Below are positions 26,640 to 38,422 of a stretch of DNA of 64,000 nucleotides, piece after piece. The notes beneath the pieces were generated by a model. That model was not told where the DNA came from, did not search any database, and saw nothing but the letters and a program-made list of their open reading frames with translations. The DNA lies in NCBI GenBank assembly GCA_002025975.1, contig MWOU01000108.1:1-64000 (forward strand), in the 5' to 3' direction. The position numbers and the translations under genes are program-made. Source of the stretch: Prochlorococcus sp. HOT208_60m_813B04. Its GTDB lineage: Bacteria; Cyanobacteriota; Cyanobacteriia; PCC-6307; Cyanobiaceae. Each line of letters opens with the position of its first letter. The first letter of the stretch is position 1.

Positions 26640-27549
26640 AAAAGACTATTTTTCGATTTTGGGTTTATCTCCTGATTTCGATGATAAAGAACTTAAAAAG
26701 GCTTTTCGAAGAGAAGCGAGAAAATGGCATCCAGATTTAAATAAAAATGATCTCAATGCAGAAGAAAGATTTAAATTAATTAACGAAGCATACGAAAATT
26801 TACGTGAATCCAATATAAGTAAAAATAGTTCGGATGAAAATATCAAGGATGGTTTCGAAAATAATAATTTCAAGACAGGGTTTCCTGATTTTAAAGATTA
26901 TCTTGATTCATTATTTGGATATGAATACACAACAAAGAATTACGATGAATATGATGATGAACTTTTTGAGGATGAATCGATAAATACAAATAATGATGAA
27001 TTCAATAATTATCAATACCCTACAACCTCTCCAGAAGAACCACCTCCAGTTAAACTTCATCAAGATATTGAAACAGTTATCGAATTAACTCCTGATGAGG
27101 CTCTTAATGGAGCATCAATTTTAATAGAGCTCGAAGATGAAACTGTAGTAGAAGTTGATACGCCTCCTTTCGCTGGAGATGGATGGCGATTAAGACTTGA
27201 AAATATAGCAAGAGGAGGTAAAGATCATTATCTTCAGTTAAAAGTTCAAACTGAAAGTGGTCTAAGAATCGATGGTTTAAGAGTTCTTTATAAATTAGAA
27301 CTATTTCCTCACGATGCTCTTCTTGGTTGCGCAGTAGAGGTCCCAACTCTTGATGGAAATGTTACACTGCAAGTCCCACCCAAATCATCTACTGGAAGAA
27401 TGTTACGTCTGAAAGGTAGAGGTCTAACTTTCGAAGACAATGTTGGTGATCAATATGTTGAAATTTTGGTTGTGATACCTGCTGATATTAATGATGAAGA
27501 AATTGCTTTATATACAAGATTACAAGAATTATCACTTTCTGATTCTTAA
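26623..27549 (+). CDS. dnaJ: DnaJ-type co-chaperone (CbpA-like, no zinc finger)
   Basis: I start at ATG 26623 (MTTSSKKDYFSILGL, 308 aa), since the ATG at 26590 adds residues before a canonical J-domain start. The J domain (residues 1-70) has the essential HPD at 36-38 (KWHPDLNK). A long acidic, Asn/Asp-rich linker (~75-140) replaces the G/F region and there is no CXXCXGXG zinc module. The C-terminal beta domain (~150-300) includes VDTPPFAGDGWRLRLENIARGG and RMLRLKGRGL. It overlaps dnaK2, so it is probably its dedicated partner. Confidence 0.92.
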   Translation: MTTSSKKDYFSILGLSPDFDDKELKKAFRREARKWHPDLNKNDLNAEERFKLINEAYENLRESNISKNSSDENIKDGFENNNFKTGFPDFKDYLDSLFGYEYTTKNYDEYDDELFEDESINTNNDEFNNYQYPTTSPEEPPPVKLHQDIETVIELTPDEALNGASILIELEDETVVEVDTPPFAGDGWRLRLENIARGGKDHYLQLKVQTESGLRIDGLRVLYKLELFPHDALLGCAVEVPTLDGNVTLQVPPKSSTGRMLRLKGRGLTFEDNVGDQYVEILVVIPADINDEEIALYTRLQELSLSDS

Positions 27550-27582
27550 TCAAATATTATATTATTAGAAAAGTTTATGCTT

Positions 27583-27966
27583 ATGAACATATTTGTTCTT
27601 TTATATAATTCAGGAACAGATAAAGAAGGGATACATTCAATAGAACTTAAAGGAAGAACAATTGTTCTTATGTTTGAAGATAAGGACGATGCAACAAGGT
27701 ATTGTGGCCTACTTGAAGCTCAAGATTTTCCTTTACCAACAGTTGAAATGATCGATATAGAAGAAATAAAAGATTTCTGCATTAAATTAGATTATGAGTG
27801 TAAATTAGTGGAAAAAAATTTCGTACCTAAAACAGCTGAGGATAGGTTACTAATATCTCCACCTCAGAAAAACCTAGAAGTTAAAAATTGGGAGGAAGAC
27901 AAAAATAGCAATAAAGATAACATTGATATAAATACCATTAAGGAAAACCTTGAAAAGTTACTTTAG
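27583..27966 (+). CDS. DUF3110-family protein
   Basis: 127 aa from ATG 27583 (MNIFVLLYNSGT); an ATG two codons upstream (27577) is equally possible. Residues 1-75 match DUF3110, a small cyanobacterial/plastid domain marked by the MNxFVLLYN.GT..EGIHS start and LLEAQDFPLPTVE. The C-terminal ~50 residues are charged and Lys/Asn-rich, probably disordered. Function unknown. It sits between dnaJ and a cyclophilin gene on the same strand (33 nt and 37 nt gaps), which hints at a folding-related transcript. Confidence 0.82.
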   Translation: MNIFVLLYNSGTDKEGIHSIELKGRTIVLMFEDKDDATRYCGLLEAQDFPLPTVEMIDIEEIKDFCIKLDYECKLVEKNFVPKTAEDRLLISPPQKNLEVKNWEEDKNSNKDNIDINTIKENLEKLL

Positions 27967-28003
27967 CTATTAAAATATCAATTAATTATTAAACAAATAA
28001 AAC

Positions 28004-28441
28004 ATGACAACTGCATTATTTGAAACAGAAGTTGGAAACATAAATATTGAATTTTTCTCTGAGGACGCACCTAATACAGTTAAAAACTTCACGAACTTAA
28101 TTAGTGATGGTTTTTATGATGGTCTAGCATTTCACAGAGTTATTCCTGGATTTATGGCTCAGGGTGGATGTCCAAATACTCGTGATGGATCATCTGGTAT
28201 ACCTGGAACTGGAGGCCCTGGATATAATATAAAATGTGAAATTAATTCCAATAAACATTTAAAAGGCTCACTCTCTATGGCTCATGCAGGAAAGGATACA
28301 GGAGGAAGTCAGTTTTTCATAGTTTATGAACCACAGCCTCATCTGGATGGAGTTCATACTGTTTTTGGAAAAACTGATGATATGGATGTAGTGCTACAGC
28401 TTACTAATGGTTCAAAAATTACTAAGGCAACATTGAAGTAG
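28004..28441 (+). CDS. Cyclophilin-type peptidyl-prolyl isomerase
   Basis: 145 aa, a minimal cyclophilin that speeds cis/trans isomerisation at proline. Conserved stretches [17 protein letters not shown] (catalytic Arg in FHRV), [24 protein letters not shown] and [11 protein letters not shown] cover the active site. There is no signal peptide, so it is cytoplasmic. It ends 4 nt before the end of the convergent ribBA. Confidence 0.95.
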   Translation: MTTALFETEVGNINIEFFSEDAPNTVKNFTNLISDGFYDGLAFHRVIPGFMAQGGCPNTRDGSSGIPGTGGPGYNIKCEINSNKHLKGSLSMAHAGKDTGGSQFFIVYEPQPHLDGVHTVFGKTDDMDVVLQLTNGSKITKATLK

Positions 28442-28445
28442 TAAT

Positions 28446-30182
28446 CTATCCTTCAAAAACAATACTAAATGTCTCTTTATCTAGATTAAACTTTCTTGTA
28501 GATGAATATAAGATTTCATTATTAATACAAAATTTAGCATTGATTAGTTTGATACTACTTTTTGGGTGTAATGCTTGTTGAATGCTTCTAGAAACAATAA
28601 TTCCAATCTTTGTACTATTTTGATATTCGGATAAAAACTTAATAAATAATTCTATATTCTTTATTTCTTCATCAGTAATGTTTGAATTAGTTCTATTCTG
28701 ATCATGTAAAATTCGCCACACTAATTTTGGTCGATTCCAAAAAGCCAATAATCTGGGACTACTTTCAAGTTTAATATTAATGTTTTGATCACTACAGAAT
28801 TTAATAACGTTATTTTTTATTGGAACTAGATCAATAGATTTATATTTTCCGTCAATAAAAATTGATATAAATGGATCGATATTCCTGGAATTTGAATTAT
28901 CTTCATCAATCATGTGGCCAAGCTTTGTTTTTTTTACACTCAAATATTCTGCATTATTATCATTTGGACAAATCACTAATGGAACTCTCTCAACCACTTC
29001 TATTCCATAACCTCCTAATCCAGCAATCTTTCTAGGATTGTTGGTAAGTAATTTTAATTTTTTTATCCCTAGATCAGTTAATATTTGTGCCCCAACTCCA
29101 TAATTTCTGAGGTCAGCAGGAAAACCTAATTTTTCATTAGCTTCTACAGTGTCTAATCCACCATCCTGTAAACTGTAAGCTTTTAATTTATTTATTAGAC
29201 CAATACCTCTGCCTTCTTGTCTCAAATAAACAACAACTCCCTCTTCCTCCTTTTCTATCCTTGATAATGCAGCCTCTAATTGAGGTCTGCAATCACAACG
29301 TAATGATCCAAAAGCATCACCTGTTAAGCATTCTGAATGCATTCTCACTAATACAGGTTCACTTAATTTTGATGATTTTTGTTTTACTAATGCAACATGC
29401 TCTGAACCATCTAGCTCATTAACATATCCATAAGCTTTGAAATTCCCAAAAATACTTGGTAGAACAGCATCGGACTTTCTAAATACAAATCTCTCAGTTT
29501 GAAATCTATAACTTATTAAATCCGCTATCGATATTAATTTCATTCCCCACTGTTTTGCATACTCTTTAAGTTGTGGGAGTCTTGACATGGAACCGTCAGG
29601 ATTCTGTATTTCACAAATTACTCCAGCGGGATATAGTCCTGACATTGCGGCAATATCTACTGCTGCTTCGGTGTGACCTGCCCTTTTTAAAACTCCCCCT
29701 TTTTTAGCTCTTAATGGAAAAATATGTCCTGGTCTCCTTAAATCTTCAGGTTTTGTATTTGGGTTTATAGCAACTTGAATCGTCTTAGCCCTGTCTTCAG
29801 CAGAAATTCCAGTAGTAACATTATTTTCGGGTCCAGCATCAATTGATATTGTAAAAGCTGTTTGATTTTCATCTGTATTTCTATCTACCATTAATGGTAA
29901 ATCTAAGGAGTCAAGTTTTTCTCCTTGCATAGATAGGCATATAAGACCACGTCCCTCAGTGGCCATAAAATTAATTTGCTGAGGAGTTGCAAACTGAGCC
30001 GCACAAATTAAATCTCCTTCATTTTCTCTTCTTTCATCATCTACCACAATTATGCATTCACCATTCCTTATCGCTGCCAATGCATCGCTGATAGGATCAA
30101 ATTCTATCTTAAAAGAATCATTTATATCCAAAATTGTTCCATTATTTGATTTGGGACTTGTTTCTTTCATTATTCCTATCAA
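28446..30182 (-). CDS. ribBA: Bifunctional riboflavin enzyme RibBA with C-terminal extension
   Basis: 578 aa. The N-terminal part (~25-225) is DHBP synthase ([33 protein letters not shown]), which makes the four-carbon unit from ribulose 5-phosphate. The next part (~230-420) is GTP cyclohydrolase II with zinc cysteines in [16 protein letters not shown] and the [12 protein letters not shown] loop. Usual RibBA stops near 400-430 aa; here a further ~150 residues follow that I cannot assign to a domain. Start at 30182 or Met5 at 30170; both are ahead of the conserved part. Divergent from argC by 76 bp. Confidence 0.93.
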   Translation of the reverse strand: MIGIMKETSPKSNNGTILDINDSFKIEFDPISDALAAIRNGECIIVVDDERRENEGDLICAAQFATPQQINFMATEGRGLICLSMQGEKLDSLDLPLMVDRNTDENQTAFTISIDAGPENNVTTGISAEDRAKTIQVAINPNTKPEDLRRPGHIFPLRAKKGGVLKRAGHTEAAVDIAAMSGLYPAGVICEIQNPDGSMSRLPQLKEYAKQWGMKLISIADLISYRFQTERFVFRKSDAVLPSIFGNFKAYGYVNELDGSEHVALVKQKSSKLSEPVLVRMHSECLTGDAFGSLRCDCRPQLEAALSRIEKEEEGVVVYLRQEGRGIGLINKLKAYSLQDGGLDTVEANEKLGFPADLRNYGVGAQILTDLGIKKLKLLTNNPRKIAGLGGYGIEVVERVPLVICPNDNNAEYLSVKKTKLGHMIDEDNSNSRNIDPFISIFIDGKYKSIDLVPIKNNVIKFCSDQNINIKLESSPRLLAFWNRPKLVWRILHDQNRTNSNITDEEIKNIELFIKFLSEYQNSTKIGIIVSRSIQQALHPKSSIKLINAKFCINNEILYSSTRKFNLDKETFSIVFEG

Positions 30183-30258
30183 TATAGAAAAATAGTGTTT
30201 TACTTACCTTAAATTCAACACTTTATAATCCTATCTCAAAGTCTGCCAATTCAAAGAA

Positions 30259-31314
30259 ATGAATGTTGCAATAGTAGGTGCTACTGGTTACGGCGGTATT
30301 CAAGCGGTAAATCTTTTAAAAAAAAATAAAAACTACAAAATTTCATATTTAGGAGGTAATAAAACATCTGGATCAAAGTGGAATGATAATTTCCCATTTA
30401 TTAATCTAGATAATGATCCTTATATAGAAGAAATATCAGTAGAGAATATTTCAAACAATGCAGATGTGGCTTTGCTTTGCTTACCAAACGGCCTATCTTC
30501 AACTTTGACAAGGAAATTATTAGATAGAGGAGTTAAAGTTATTGATTTATCTGCTGATTACAGATATAAGTCCTTAGAAGAATGGAAAAAGGTATATTCC
30601 AAGGAAGCGCATATTTATAAAAGGAATGATGATGATTTATGTAAAGAAGCAGTCTACGGTCTTCCAGAAATAAATAAAGAAGCCATTTCAAAAGCAAGAT
30701 TAATTGCATGTCCAGGATGTTATCCAACATCTGCTCTTATTCCACTAGTTCCTTACCTGTCTCAGGGAATTATTGAGAATGAAGGAATAGTAATCGACTC
30801 AAAAAGCGGATCTTCAGGAGGGGGGCGAGAACCAAACCAAAAACTACTCTTATCAGAATGCGGAGAAGGTCTATCAGCATATGGATTGATAAATCATAGG
30901 CATACCTCTGAAATCGAGCAAGTAGCTTCATTAATCTCAGGAAATAAGATTGAACTGCTTTTTACTCCTCATTTGGTTCCTATCGCAAGGGGTATGCATT
31001 CGACTATATATGGGAGATTAAGAGATCCAGGATTAACTTCTGATGATTGCAGAATTCTTTTGGATAATTATTATAGAAATTTCAAAAATATTAAAGTCTT
31101 ACCTGTAGATACATTTCCATCAACAAAATGGGTTAAAAATACAAACGAAATTTTCCTTTCTGTTAAAGTTGATATTCGAAATGGAAGGATAATTATATTA
31201 TCTGTAATTGATAATTTGTTAAAAGGACAGACTGGGCAAGCAATTCAAAATTTAAATATAATGAGTGGTTTTTCAATGGATGAAGGTCTTGAATTAACTA
31301 ATAATTTTCCATAA
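30259..31314 (+). CDS. argC: N-acetyl-gamma-glutamyl-phosphate reductase
   Basis: 351 aa; NADPH-dependent reduction of N-acetylglutamyl phosphate, third step of arginine synthesis. The Rossmann motif GATGYGG is at the N terminus, the catalytic Cys154 lies in ACPGCYPTSALIPL, and the HRHTSEIEQ and TPHLVPIARGM segments are characteristic. The 3' end overlaps the convergent purN by 17 nt. Confidence 0.97.
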   Translation: MNVAIVGATGYGGIQAVNLLKKNKNYKISYLGGNKTSGSKWNDNFPFINLDNDPYIEEISVENISNNADVALLCLPNGLSSTLTRKLLDRGVKVIDLSADYRYKSLEEWKKVYSKEAHIYKRNDDDLCKEAVYGLPEINKEAISKARLIACPGCYPTSALIPLVPYLSQGIIENEGIVIDSKSGSSGGGREPNQKLLLSECGEGLSAYGLINHRHTSEIEQVASLISGNKIELLFTPHLVPIARGMHSTIYGRLRDPGLTSDDCRILLDNYYRNFKNIKVLPVDTFPSTKWVKNTNEIFLSVKVDIRNGRIIILSVIDNLLKGQTGQAIQNLNIMSGFSMDEGLELTNNFP

Positions 31315-31954
31315 GATTACTTCTTACCAAAAAACCAGCCTGAGAGATTGAGTGAGGCAAGATTTTATGCTCAAGAATATGTATTCTTTTGGAAAGTGAT
31401 TCGATATCATCATCATCTCTAATTGACAATGCAGCTTGCATTATTAATGATCCACTATCTACTTCCTCTTCAACAAAATGTACTGAACAACCAGTTATTT
31501 TTGAACCATTAAATAAAGAGTCCTTTATAGCAGAACCTCCTTTATATGCAGGAAGTAATGAAGGGTGAATATTTATAATCTTATTCTTAAATTTATTAAT
31601 AAAAAATGGAGTCACAATTTTCATCCAGCCTGCCATAACGACAAGTTCAACATCATAACTAATTAAAGTATTTACAATTTCTGATTCAAATAATTCTTTT
31701 TGCGAAAAGTCTTTATCTCTTATTATTTTATGAGGTATTTTTACACTTTCAGCTCTTTTTATACAACCCGCATCTTCTTTGTTAGTTATGAGAGCTTTTA
31801 TATCTATATCTAATTCTCCTTTTTCTGAAAGATTAATTAACTCCTGAAAGTTTGTTCCATTACCGGAAGCAAGTACACCTATTTTTAATTTTGGTGAAAA
31901 TTTTCTAAATTCAGATATCTCAGGGGAAATTATGTAATTAAATGATTTTTCCAA
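31298..31954 (-). CDS. purN: Phosphoribosylglycinamide formyltransferase
   Basis: 218 aa; transfers a formyl group from 10-formyl-THF to GAR in purine synthesis. Recognisable are GVLASGNGTNFQELI (substrate phosphate site), VMAGWMKI, the catalytic INIHPSLLPAYKGG with Asn and His, and the Asp-containing HFVEEEVDSGSLI. The first ~20 residues (before LKIGVLASG) are an extra leader common in marine cyanobacterial forms. Convergent overlap with argC. Confidence 0.95.
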   Translation of the reverse strand: MEKSFNYIISPEISEFRKFSPKLKIGVLASGNGTNFQELINLSEKGELDIDIKALITNKEDAGCIKRAESVKIPHKIIRDKDFSQKELFESEIVNTLISYDVELVVMAGWMKIVTPFFINKFKNKIINIHPSLLPAYKGGSAIKDSLFNGSKITGCSVHFVEEEVDSGSLIMQAALSIRDDDDIESLSKRIHILEHKILPHSISQAGFLVRSNLMENY

Positions 31955-32131
31955 AGTTTTTTTATCTAATCATAAATTCATATGAAATAAAAAAAACCTC
32001 CAGTCTTAATATTTATATTCAAAAACATATTTATTTGAAGATAAAAATTTAAACAAATTTAAATGATTCAAATCTTTGTACTATTCGTATAGATATAATT
32101 AAAGAATAAATAAAGGATACAAATATATAAA

Positions 32132-33715
32132 ATGCTTGGAGATCTAAACTCTTGGGATAAATTTTGTAATTATCTTTGGTTTGATAAAAAATTAAATATT
32201 TGGTTAGACATAAGCAAAATTAATTTCACAAGTAAAGAGATAAAAAATTTAGAAGAGAAATTCATAGATGTTTTTTCATCAATAAAAGAATTAGAAAATG
32301 GAGCAATCTCAAATATTGATGAAAATAGACAAGTTGGCCATTATTGGCTTAGAAATCCATCAATTACACCCTCTTCAAAAATTGGAGAGGAAATTAGCAC
32401 AGATATTAATGCAATCTCTACATTTGGAAAACAAATATTAAATGGAGATATTAAGAATAAGAATAATCAAAACTATACTGATGTTCTATGGATTGGAATT
32501 GGTGGGAGTGGTTTAGGACCATTACTTATTACAGAGTCACTGCAGAAGTGTTCTAAAGGTTTAAATTTTTCTTATATCGATAATGTTGATCCTTTTTTAA
32601 TTAGCGAAAAGTTAGAAGAGTTATCTGATAAATTATCCACAACATTATTTGTAGTAGTAAGCAAATCAGGCGGCACACCTGAACCAAGAATTACTATGGA
32701 AATTATTAAAAGTCATTGCGAAAATAATGCTCTTGAATGGAATTCTAATGCTATAGCAATAACTATGAAAGATAGTAAGTTATTTAAAAAAGCCACTTCT
32801 GAAAATTGGTTAAAAATATTTAATTTGCAAGATTGGGTTGGAGGAAGAACTAGTATTACAAGCTCTGTGGGATTACTTCCATTAGCTCTTATTAATGAAA
32901 ATATATTTGAATTTATTAGAGGTGCATCATTAATGGATGAGGCTACACGTATTAGTGATTTTAAAAATAATCCAGCAGCACTATTATCATCCGGATGGTA
33001 TTTAAGTGGGGATGGTATTGGAAAGAGAGATATGGTTGTATTACCTTATAGAGATAGGTTGCAGGTATTTAGTAAATATCTCCAGCAATTAGTAATGGAA
33101 TCATTAGGTAAAAAATTTAATAGGAATGGTGAAGTAGTTAATCAAGGTATTTCCGTTTTTGGGAATAAAGGTTCTACAGATCAACATGCTTATGTTCAGC
33201 AACTGAGAGATGGTATTGATAACTTCTTTTGTATTTTTATTGAATTATTAGATTCTCCATCTACTAATATTTTTGATGAAAAAGAGAATCCTAAAGAATA
33301 TCTTTCTGGTTTTTTGCAAGGTACGAGATCAGCACTCTCTAGTGAAAACAGACAAAGTATCACTATCACGTTAGAAAAGTTAAATTGTTTTACACTAGGT
33401 GCCTTAATCGCATTATTTGAGAGGGCTGTATCCTTCTACGCTGAATTAGTAAATATAAATGCATATGATCAACCTGGGGTTGAAGCTGGAAAGAAAGCAG
33501 CTGCAAATATTATTGAGTATCAACAAAAAGTAAGTAATTTATTAGACCAAGGTGGAGAATATTCTATAAATGACATAACATCATTATTTGATAATTCAGC
33601 AAGGGAACCTATATTTTTCATACTCCGTGAAATGTGTTTCAGTAATGATAATTATTTAGTTAAGGGCGATTGGTCAAATCCAAATTCATTAGTTATTCAA
33701 AAAATAAATTCTTAA
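32132..33715 (+). CDS. pgi: Glucose-6-phosphate isomerase
   Basis: 527 aa; interconverts glucose 6-phosphate and fructose 6-phosphate at the junction of glycolysis, gluconeogenesis, glycogen and the oxidative pentose phosphate pathway. Visible are [38 protein letters not shown], and the [16 protein letters not shown] region with catalytic Glu/His nearby. A 177-bp leader region precedes it with no clear promoter I can defend. Its end overlaps that of leuS by 4 nt. Confidence 0.96.
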   Translation: MLGDLNSWDKFCNYLWFDKKLNIWLDISKINFTSKEIKNLEEKFIDVFSSIKELENGAISNIDENRQVGHYWLRNPSITPSSKIGEEISTDINAISTFGKQILNGDIKNKNNQNYTDVLWIGIGGSGLGPLLITESLQKCSKGLNFSYIDNVDPFLISEKLEELSDKLSTTLFVVVSKSGGTPEPRITMEIIKSHCENNALEWNSNAIAITMKDSKLFKKATSENWLKIFNLQDWVGGRTSITSSVGLLPLALINENIFEFIRGASLMDEATRISDFKNNPAALLSSGWYLSGDGIGKRDMVVLPYRDRLQVFSKYLQQLVMESLGKKFNRNGEVVNQGISVFGNKGSTDQHAYVQQLRDGIDNFFCIFIELLDSPSTNIFDEKENPKEYLSGFLQGTRSALSSENRQSITITLEKLNCFTLGALIALFERAVSFYAELVNINAYDQPGVEAGKKAAANIIEYQQKVSNLLDQGGEYSINDITSLFDNSAREPIFFILREMCFSNDNYLVKGDWSNPNSLVIQKINS

Positions 33716-36282
33716 ACAACTATATTCATAATTTTTCCTTTAACAATAATTATTTTTCTTATTTCCTTATCTTGAGTCCATTTTAATATGTTAGGTCTTT
33801 TAAGAGTCAGTTCTTTAATTTGATCTTCACTCACATCATTATTAATATTTACTTTGTCTCTAACTTTTCCATTAACTTGTATTACTAGTTCATATGAATC
33901 TTCCTTTAGTGCCTCTGCGTTAAAGGAAGGCCAGTGTTCTAAATGCACAGATTTTTTAAATCCTATTAGATGCCATATTTCTTCTGCAATATGAGGTGCA
34001 AATGGAGCCAACAAAATACAAAATGTTTTTAAAGCCTCAATTTTTAAATTATTGTTTACGTCATTAATGGAATTTGATAATGAATTATAAAATTTCATTA
34101 GTTCTGAAATCGCAGTATTAAATTGGTTATTTAATATGTCACTTGAAATTTCTTTTATAGCAATATTCATTGACTTTATTAATCTTTTTTCTTTATCTGG
34201 AAAGGAATTAGATTTATTATTAATATCTTTTGCACAATTTATATAAAGCTTCCAAATCCTGCTTAGAAATCTAAATTGTCCTTCAACATCTGTATCTCCC
34301 CATTCCAAATCTTTTTCTGGCGGTGCTTTAAATAATATAAACATTCTTGCTGTATCTGCTCCATATTTTTTAATTACTGATTCAGGGTCTATTCCATTAT
34401 ATTTTGACTTAGACATCTTCTCGAAAAGAACTTCGAGTTTGGTATTATCAATTGGATCTGTAGGATTTGATAGGTCAGTAATATTAGAGGGAGAAATATA
34501 TTTACCCGTTTTATTGTTTTTATAGGCTGCGGCCTGAACCATTCCTTGAGTTAATAGTTTTTTAAATGGTTCATCAATTTCAAATAGTTCATTATCCCGC
34601 AAAGCTTTAGTGAAAAATCTTGCATATAACAAATGCAATATTGCATGCTCTACACCTCCAACATATTGATCTACAGGCAACCACTTATTAATTTCAATCT
34701 TTTCAAATGGCTTATTTGAACATTTTGAAGATGGATATCTTAAAAAATACCATGATGAACACATAAAAGTGTCCATTGTATCAGTTTCTTTTTTTGCCGC
34801 TATTCCACATTTTGGACATGTTGTATTTATCCAATTATTATTATCACCTAAAGCATTAATCTTGTTAGCCGAGATATCTATATCTTTTGGCAATGCAACA
34901 GGTAATTCCGATTGTTTTAAAGGGACAGATCCACATTTTTTGCAATTAACGATGGGAATCGGACATCCCCAATATCTTTGTCTAGATATTAACCAATCTC
35001 TTAAACGATATTGAATCTTATTTTCGGCCCATCCATTATTTACGCCTTCTTCTGAAATTTTTAATTTAGCAATGGTATTTGATATACCATTGTATTGCTT
35101 TGAATTAATAAGATATCCATTTTCCACATATGCTTCATCAAGCTCTTTAGTTTGTTCACTTTTATTCATTATTAATACCTGTTTAATATTAATATTATTT
35201 TTCTTAGCAAATTCAAAATCTCTTAGATCATGGGCAGGTACGCCCATAACAGCTCCCGTACCATATTCATCAAGTACATAACTTGCCACCCAAATAGGAA
35301 TAGGTTCAGAATTAACAGGATTTATTGCTATTAAGCTAGTTTTTATTCCAATTTTTTCAAGTTCATTATTTTTATTATTTTTCAAATATTGTTTAAGATT
35401 TTCTATATCTTGTATGGTTTTTTGATTAGTAATATTTTTAATTAATGGATGATTAACAGAGATTGCTAAATAAGTAACTCCAAATAAAGTATCCGGCCTT
35501 GTTGTAAATACAGTTATTTTCTCTTGTGGATTGGTATTTATATTGAAATTAATATTTGTACCAATTGACTTTCCAATCCAATTATCTTGCATTATTTTTA
35601 CTCTTTCTGGCCAGTTATCTAATTTTTCTAAATCCTTTAATAATTCATCTGCATAATTAGTAATCCTTAAAAACCATTGCTTTAATAATTTTTTTTCTAC
35701 TACTGCACCAGATCTCCAAGATTTACCCTCTGAGTCAACTTGTTCATTCGCTAAGACTGTATTATCTATAGGATCCCAATTAACTTCTGATTCCTTTTGA
35801 TATACAAGACCTGCCTTGTATAACTCTAAAAATAGATATTGTGTCCAAATATAATAATTTTCATCACAAGTTGCAAATTCCCTGTCCCAATCAACTGATA
35901 ATCCCAAAAGCTTTAATTGTGACTTCATATGAGAAATATTTTTTTTTGTCCAGACACTTGGACTAATTCCTCTTTCAATCGCTGCATTCTCAGCAGGCAA
36001 ACCAAAAGCGTCCCAACCCATTGGATGTAAAACAGATTTGCCTTTAAACCTTTGGAAACGAGCTATTAAGTCTGTAATAACATAATTCCTAACATGTCCC
36101 ATATGAAGATTACCTGAAGGGTAGGGAAACATTGATAAGGCATAAAATTTATCGCTATTCTCAGTTAATTCATCAGTTTTGTATAAATTGTTTTCTGTCC
36201 ATATTGACTGCCATTTTTTTTCTATTTTAGATGGATTGTATAAATTGTTATCAGCCTCATATTGTTTATCGGGAGAAATCAC
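33712..36282 (-). CDS. leuS: Leucyl-tRNA synthetase
   Basis: 856 aa class I synthetase. The HIGH signature is within [20 protein letters not shown] is [13 protein letters not shown], the editing domain shows [14 protein letters not shown] and [15 protein letters not shown], and a zinc-like cluster is present at CKKCGS...CPKCG. The anticodon-binding and C-terminal domains are complete. Divergent from dapF (107 bp). Confidence 0.98.
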   Translation of the reverse strand: MISPDKQYEADNNLYNPSKIEKKWQSIWTENNLYKTDELTENSDKFYALSMFPYPSGNLHMGHVRNYVITDLIARFQRFKGKSVLHPMGWDAFGLPAENAAIERGISPSVWTKKNISHMKSQLKLLGLSVDWDREFATCDENYYIWTQYLFLELYKAGLVYQKESEVNWDPIDNTVLANEQVDSEGKSWRSGAVVEKKLLKQWFLRITNYADELLKDLEKLDNWPERVKIMQDNWIGKSIGTNINFNINTNPQEKITVFTTRPDTLFGVTYLAISVNHPLIKNITNQKTIQDIENLKQYLKNNKNNELEKIGIKTSLIAINPVNSEPIPIWVASYVLDEYGTGAVMGVPAHDLRDFEFAKKNNINIKQVLIMNKSEQTKELDEAYVENGYLINSKQYNGISNTIAKLKISEEGVNNGWAENKIQYRLRDWLISRQRYWGCPIPIVNCKKCGSVPLKQSELPVALPKDIDISANKINALGDNNNWINTTCPKCGIAAKKETDTMDTFMCSSWYFLRYPSSKCSNKPFEKIEINKWLPVDQYVGGVEHAILHLLYARFFTKALRDNELFEIDEPFKKLLTQGMVQAAAYKNNKTGKYISPSNITDLSNPTDPIDNTKLEVLFEKMSKSKYNGIDPESVIKKYGADTARMFILFKAPPEKDLEWGDTDVEGQFRFLSRIWKLYINCAKDINNKSNSFPDKEKRLIKSMNIAIKEISSDILNNQFNTAISELMKFYNSLSNSINDVNNNLKIEALKTFCILLAPFAPHIAEEIWHLIGFKKSVHLEHWPSFNAEALKEDSYELVIQVNGKVRDKVNINNDVSEDQIKELTLKRPNILKWTQDKEIRKIIIVKGKIMNIVV

Positions 36283-36389
36283 TTAATTTTTAATTGTTAA
36301 ATTACTATTTTAATATCCATTGTATAAAATAGAAATAGATTGTTAAAAGGAATAATTTATAATTAAGATTTAAAATAAATTATCTGCAA

Positions 36390-37250
36390 ATGAAAATTAT
36401 AACATTTGAAAAATATCAAGGTAACGGAAATGATTTCGTAATAATAGATTCTAGAAGAAATGAATTATATAAAAATTACAAGACAAATAAAATATTTGAT
36501 ATAAAAAAAATTTGCAACAGGCAATTTGGTGTTGGAGCAGATGGTGTGATTTTTATAGAAGAACCTAATGAAGATAATTATGCAAAAATGATAATTTTTA
36601 ATTCTGATGGTTCTGAAGCACAAATGTGTGGAAACGGAATTAGGTGTTTAGTTGAGTATCTCCACGTAAATGATTCAATGAATAATAAAAATATAGAATA
36701 TAAAATTGAGACTAAAGCAGGTTTAAAAATTGCAAAATATATAAATGATGAAATTACAGTAAAAATGGGATTTCCAATTTTAGAATGTCAAAATATTCCA
36801 ACAACAATTGAAAAAAAAATAAATTCAATTCCTTCACACGAATTTATTGAGAAAGATTTTAATAATATGGGTTATGCCGTTGGAATGGGAAATCCTCATT
36901 TAATATTCTTTGTAAAAGACATAGAGTCAATTGTTCTTTCCAGACTTGGTCCTATATTTGAAAAAAATGAATTATTTCCTGAAAAAACTAATGTGCATTT
37001 TTGTCAAATTTTAAATAGAGATAATATCAAAGTAAAAGTATGGGAAAGGGGTGCAGGACCAACCTTAGCTTGTGGAACAGGTGCCTGTGCTATCCATGTG
37101 GCAGCTTATAAATTAGGCCTTTGTAATTCACAAACCATAGTAACCTTACCAGGAGGTAATCTTAAAATTGATTGGTCAAAAGACGATTGTGAAGTAATGA
37201 TGACCGGTAATGCTAAAAAGGTTTTCTCAGGATCAATGTTAGTAAATTAA
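36390..37250 (+). CDS. dapF: Diaminopimelate epimerase
   Basis: 286 aa; converts LL- to meso-diaminopimelate for lysine and peptidoglycan, using two cysteines and no cofactor. These are Cys80 in QMCGNGIRC and Cys228 in LACGTGAC. KYQGNGNDF and GAGPT are also typical. Its stop overlaps the next start by one base (TAATG), opening a four-gene coupled series: dapF, cysteine desulfurase, DUF1995, carboxypeptidase. Confidence 0.97.
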   Translation: MKIITFEKYQGNGNDFVIIDSRRNELYKNYKTNKIFDIKKICNRQFGVGADGVIFIEEPNEDNYAKMIIFNSDGSEAQMCGNGIRCLVEYLHVNDSMNNKNIEYKIETKAGLKIAKYINDEITVKMGFPILECQNIPTTIEKKINSIPSHEFIEKDFNNMGYAVGMGNPHLIFFVKDIESIVLSRLGPIFEKNELFPEKTNVHFCQILNRDNIKVKVWERGAGPTLACGTGACAIHVAAYKLGLCNSQTIVTLPGGNLKIDWSKDDCEVMMTGNAKKVFSGSMLVN

Positions 37251-38422
37251 TGGAAAATAATTTTATCTATTTAGATAATGCATCCACAACTCCATTATCT
37301 GAGAATGTTTTAAATATAATTAATTCAACTTATAGGAATTATTGGCATAACCCTTCATCTACATATGAGCTAGGGATAAAATGCTCTACATATCTTGAAA
37401 AAATTAGATCTAAAATTGCTTATATATTTGAAGCAGATCCAGAGGATATAATTTTTACATCTGGTTCTTCGGAATCGACAAATATTGTATTTAATAATAT
37501 TTATGAGAAATTTAAAAATGGTAGGGTTGTTATTTCAAATGTTGAACATCAAGCAACAACTATTTGTGCTAATAAACTAAGAAAACAAAATTGGGATATT
37601 TACGAATGGACGGTAAATGATGATGGAATTTTAAATATTTCTAATATCGAAAAATTTTTAAACAATGATACTAAGCTTGTATCAATTATTTGGGGACAAA
37701 GTGAAATTGGGACAATACAACCTGTCCAATTTATTGGTTCCAAATGTGAAGAATTAAATATAATGTTTCATTTAGATGGAACTCAAATATTAAGTAATGG
37801 AATATTCAGTTGGAAAGATCTTAAATGTGATTTTTTAAGTTTATCCGCTCATAAATTTGGAGGTCCAAAAGGGATCGGTATTCTTTTAACAAAAGAAAAG
37901 TCAAGACAAATTTTAAAAAATAATGACATATCACTCACTCAGGAATTTTCAATTAGACAAGGTACACAAGCATTGCCATTAATCGCTGGAATGTATGAAT
38001 CACTAAAGAATATTGAAGGAAAAATAAAATTATATGATTACATAACTGAATTTCCTTCTAATAATATTAATAAACTTAAAAATTATTTTTTTCAAAAAAT
38101 TAAAGATAATAATCATATAAAGATTACGGGTAGTATTAACCATAGACTTCCTAGTCATATTTCTTTTCTACTATTAAATAAACTATTTGAGCCTATAAGG
38201 GCCTATAAGATTATTAATTTCATGTCAGAAAATAAAATAGCCATTAGTAGTGGAAGTGCTTGTTCAAGCTCATCTGGGAAACCTAGCTCAACACTTAAAA
38301 ATATTGGTTTAAAAGATGATGAACTATATTCAAATATTCGTGTTACTTTAGGTTCAATAAATAATAAGTCAGAAATAGATAAATTTTTAGAACTTATTCA
38401 AATATGTATTGACAAATTTTAA
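37250..38422 (+). CDS. Cysteine desulfurase (NifS/IscS-like)
   Basis: 390 aa class V PLP enzyme releasing sulfur from cysteine as a persulfide for Fe-S clusters or tRNA thiolation. The N terminus YLDNASTTPLSE is typical; His100 (VEHQATT) and the PLP lysine Lys202 (SAHKFGGPKG) are present, and the persulfide Cys338 lies in SSGSACSSSSGKPS. This short conserved loop resembles group I (NifS/IscS) rather than SufS. Coupled to dapF upstream and to DUF1995 downstream by one-base TAATG overlaps. IscS versus NifS cannot be separated here. Confidence 0.92.
   Translation: MENNFIYLDNASTTPLSENVLNIINSTYRNYWHNPSSTYELGIKCSTYLEKIRSKIAYIFEADPEDIIFTSGSSESTNIVFNNIYEKFKNGRVVISNVEHQATTICANKLRKQNWDIYEWTVNDDGILNISNIEKFLNNDTKLVSIIWGQSEIGTIQPVQFIGSKCEELNIMFHLDGTQILSNGIFSWKDLKCDFLSLSAHKFGGPKGIGILLTKEKSRQILKNNDISLTQEFSIRQGTQALPLIAGMYESLKNIEGKIKLYDYITEFPSNNINKLKNYFFQKIKDNNHIKITGSINHRLPSHISFLLLNKLFEPIRAYKIINFMSENKIAISSGSACSSSSGKPSSTLKNIGLKDDELYSNIRVTLGSINNKSEIDKFLELIQICIDKF

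Noticed and set aside
32063-32092. 9-codon frame before pgi as leader peptide
   Set aside because: Too short, no repeated regulatory codons and no attenuator hairpins.
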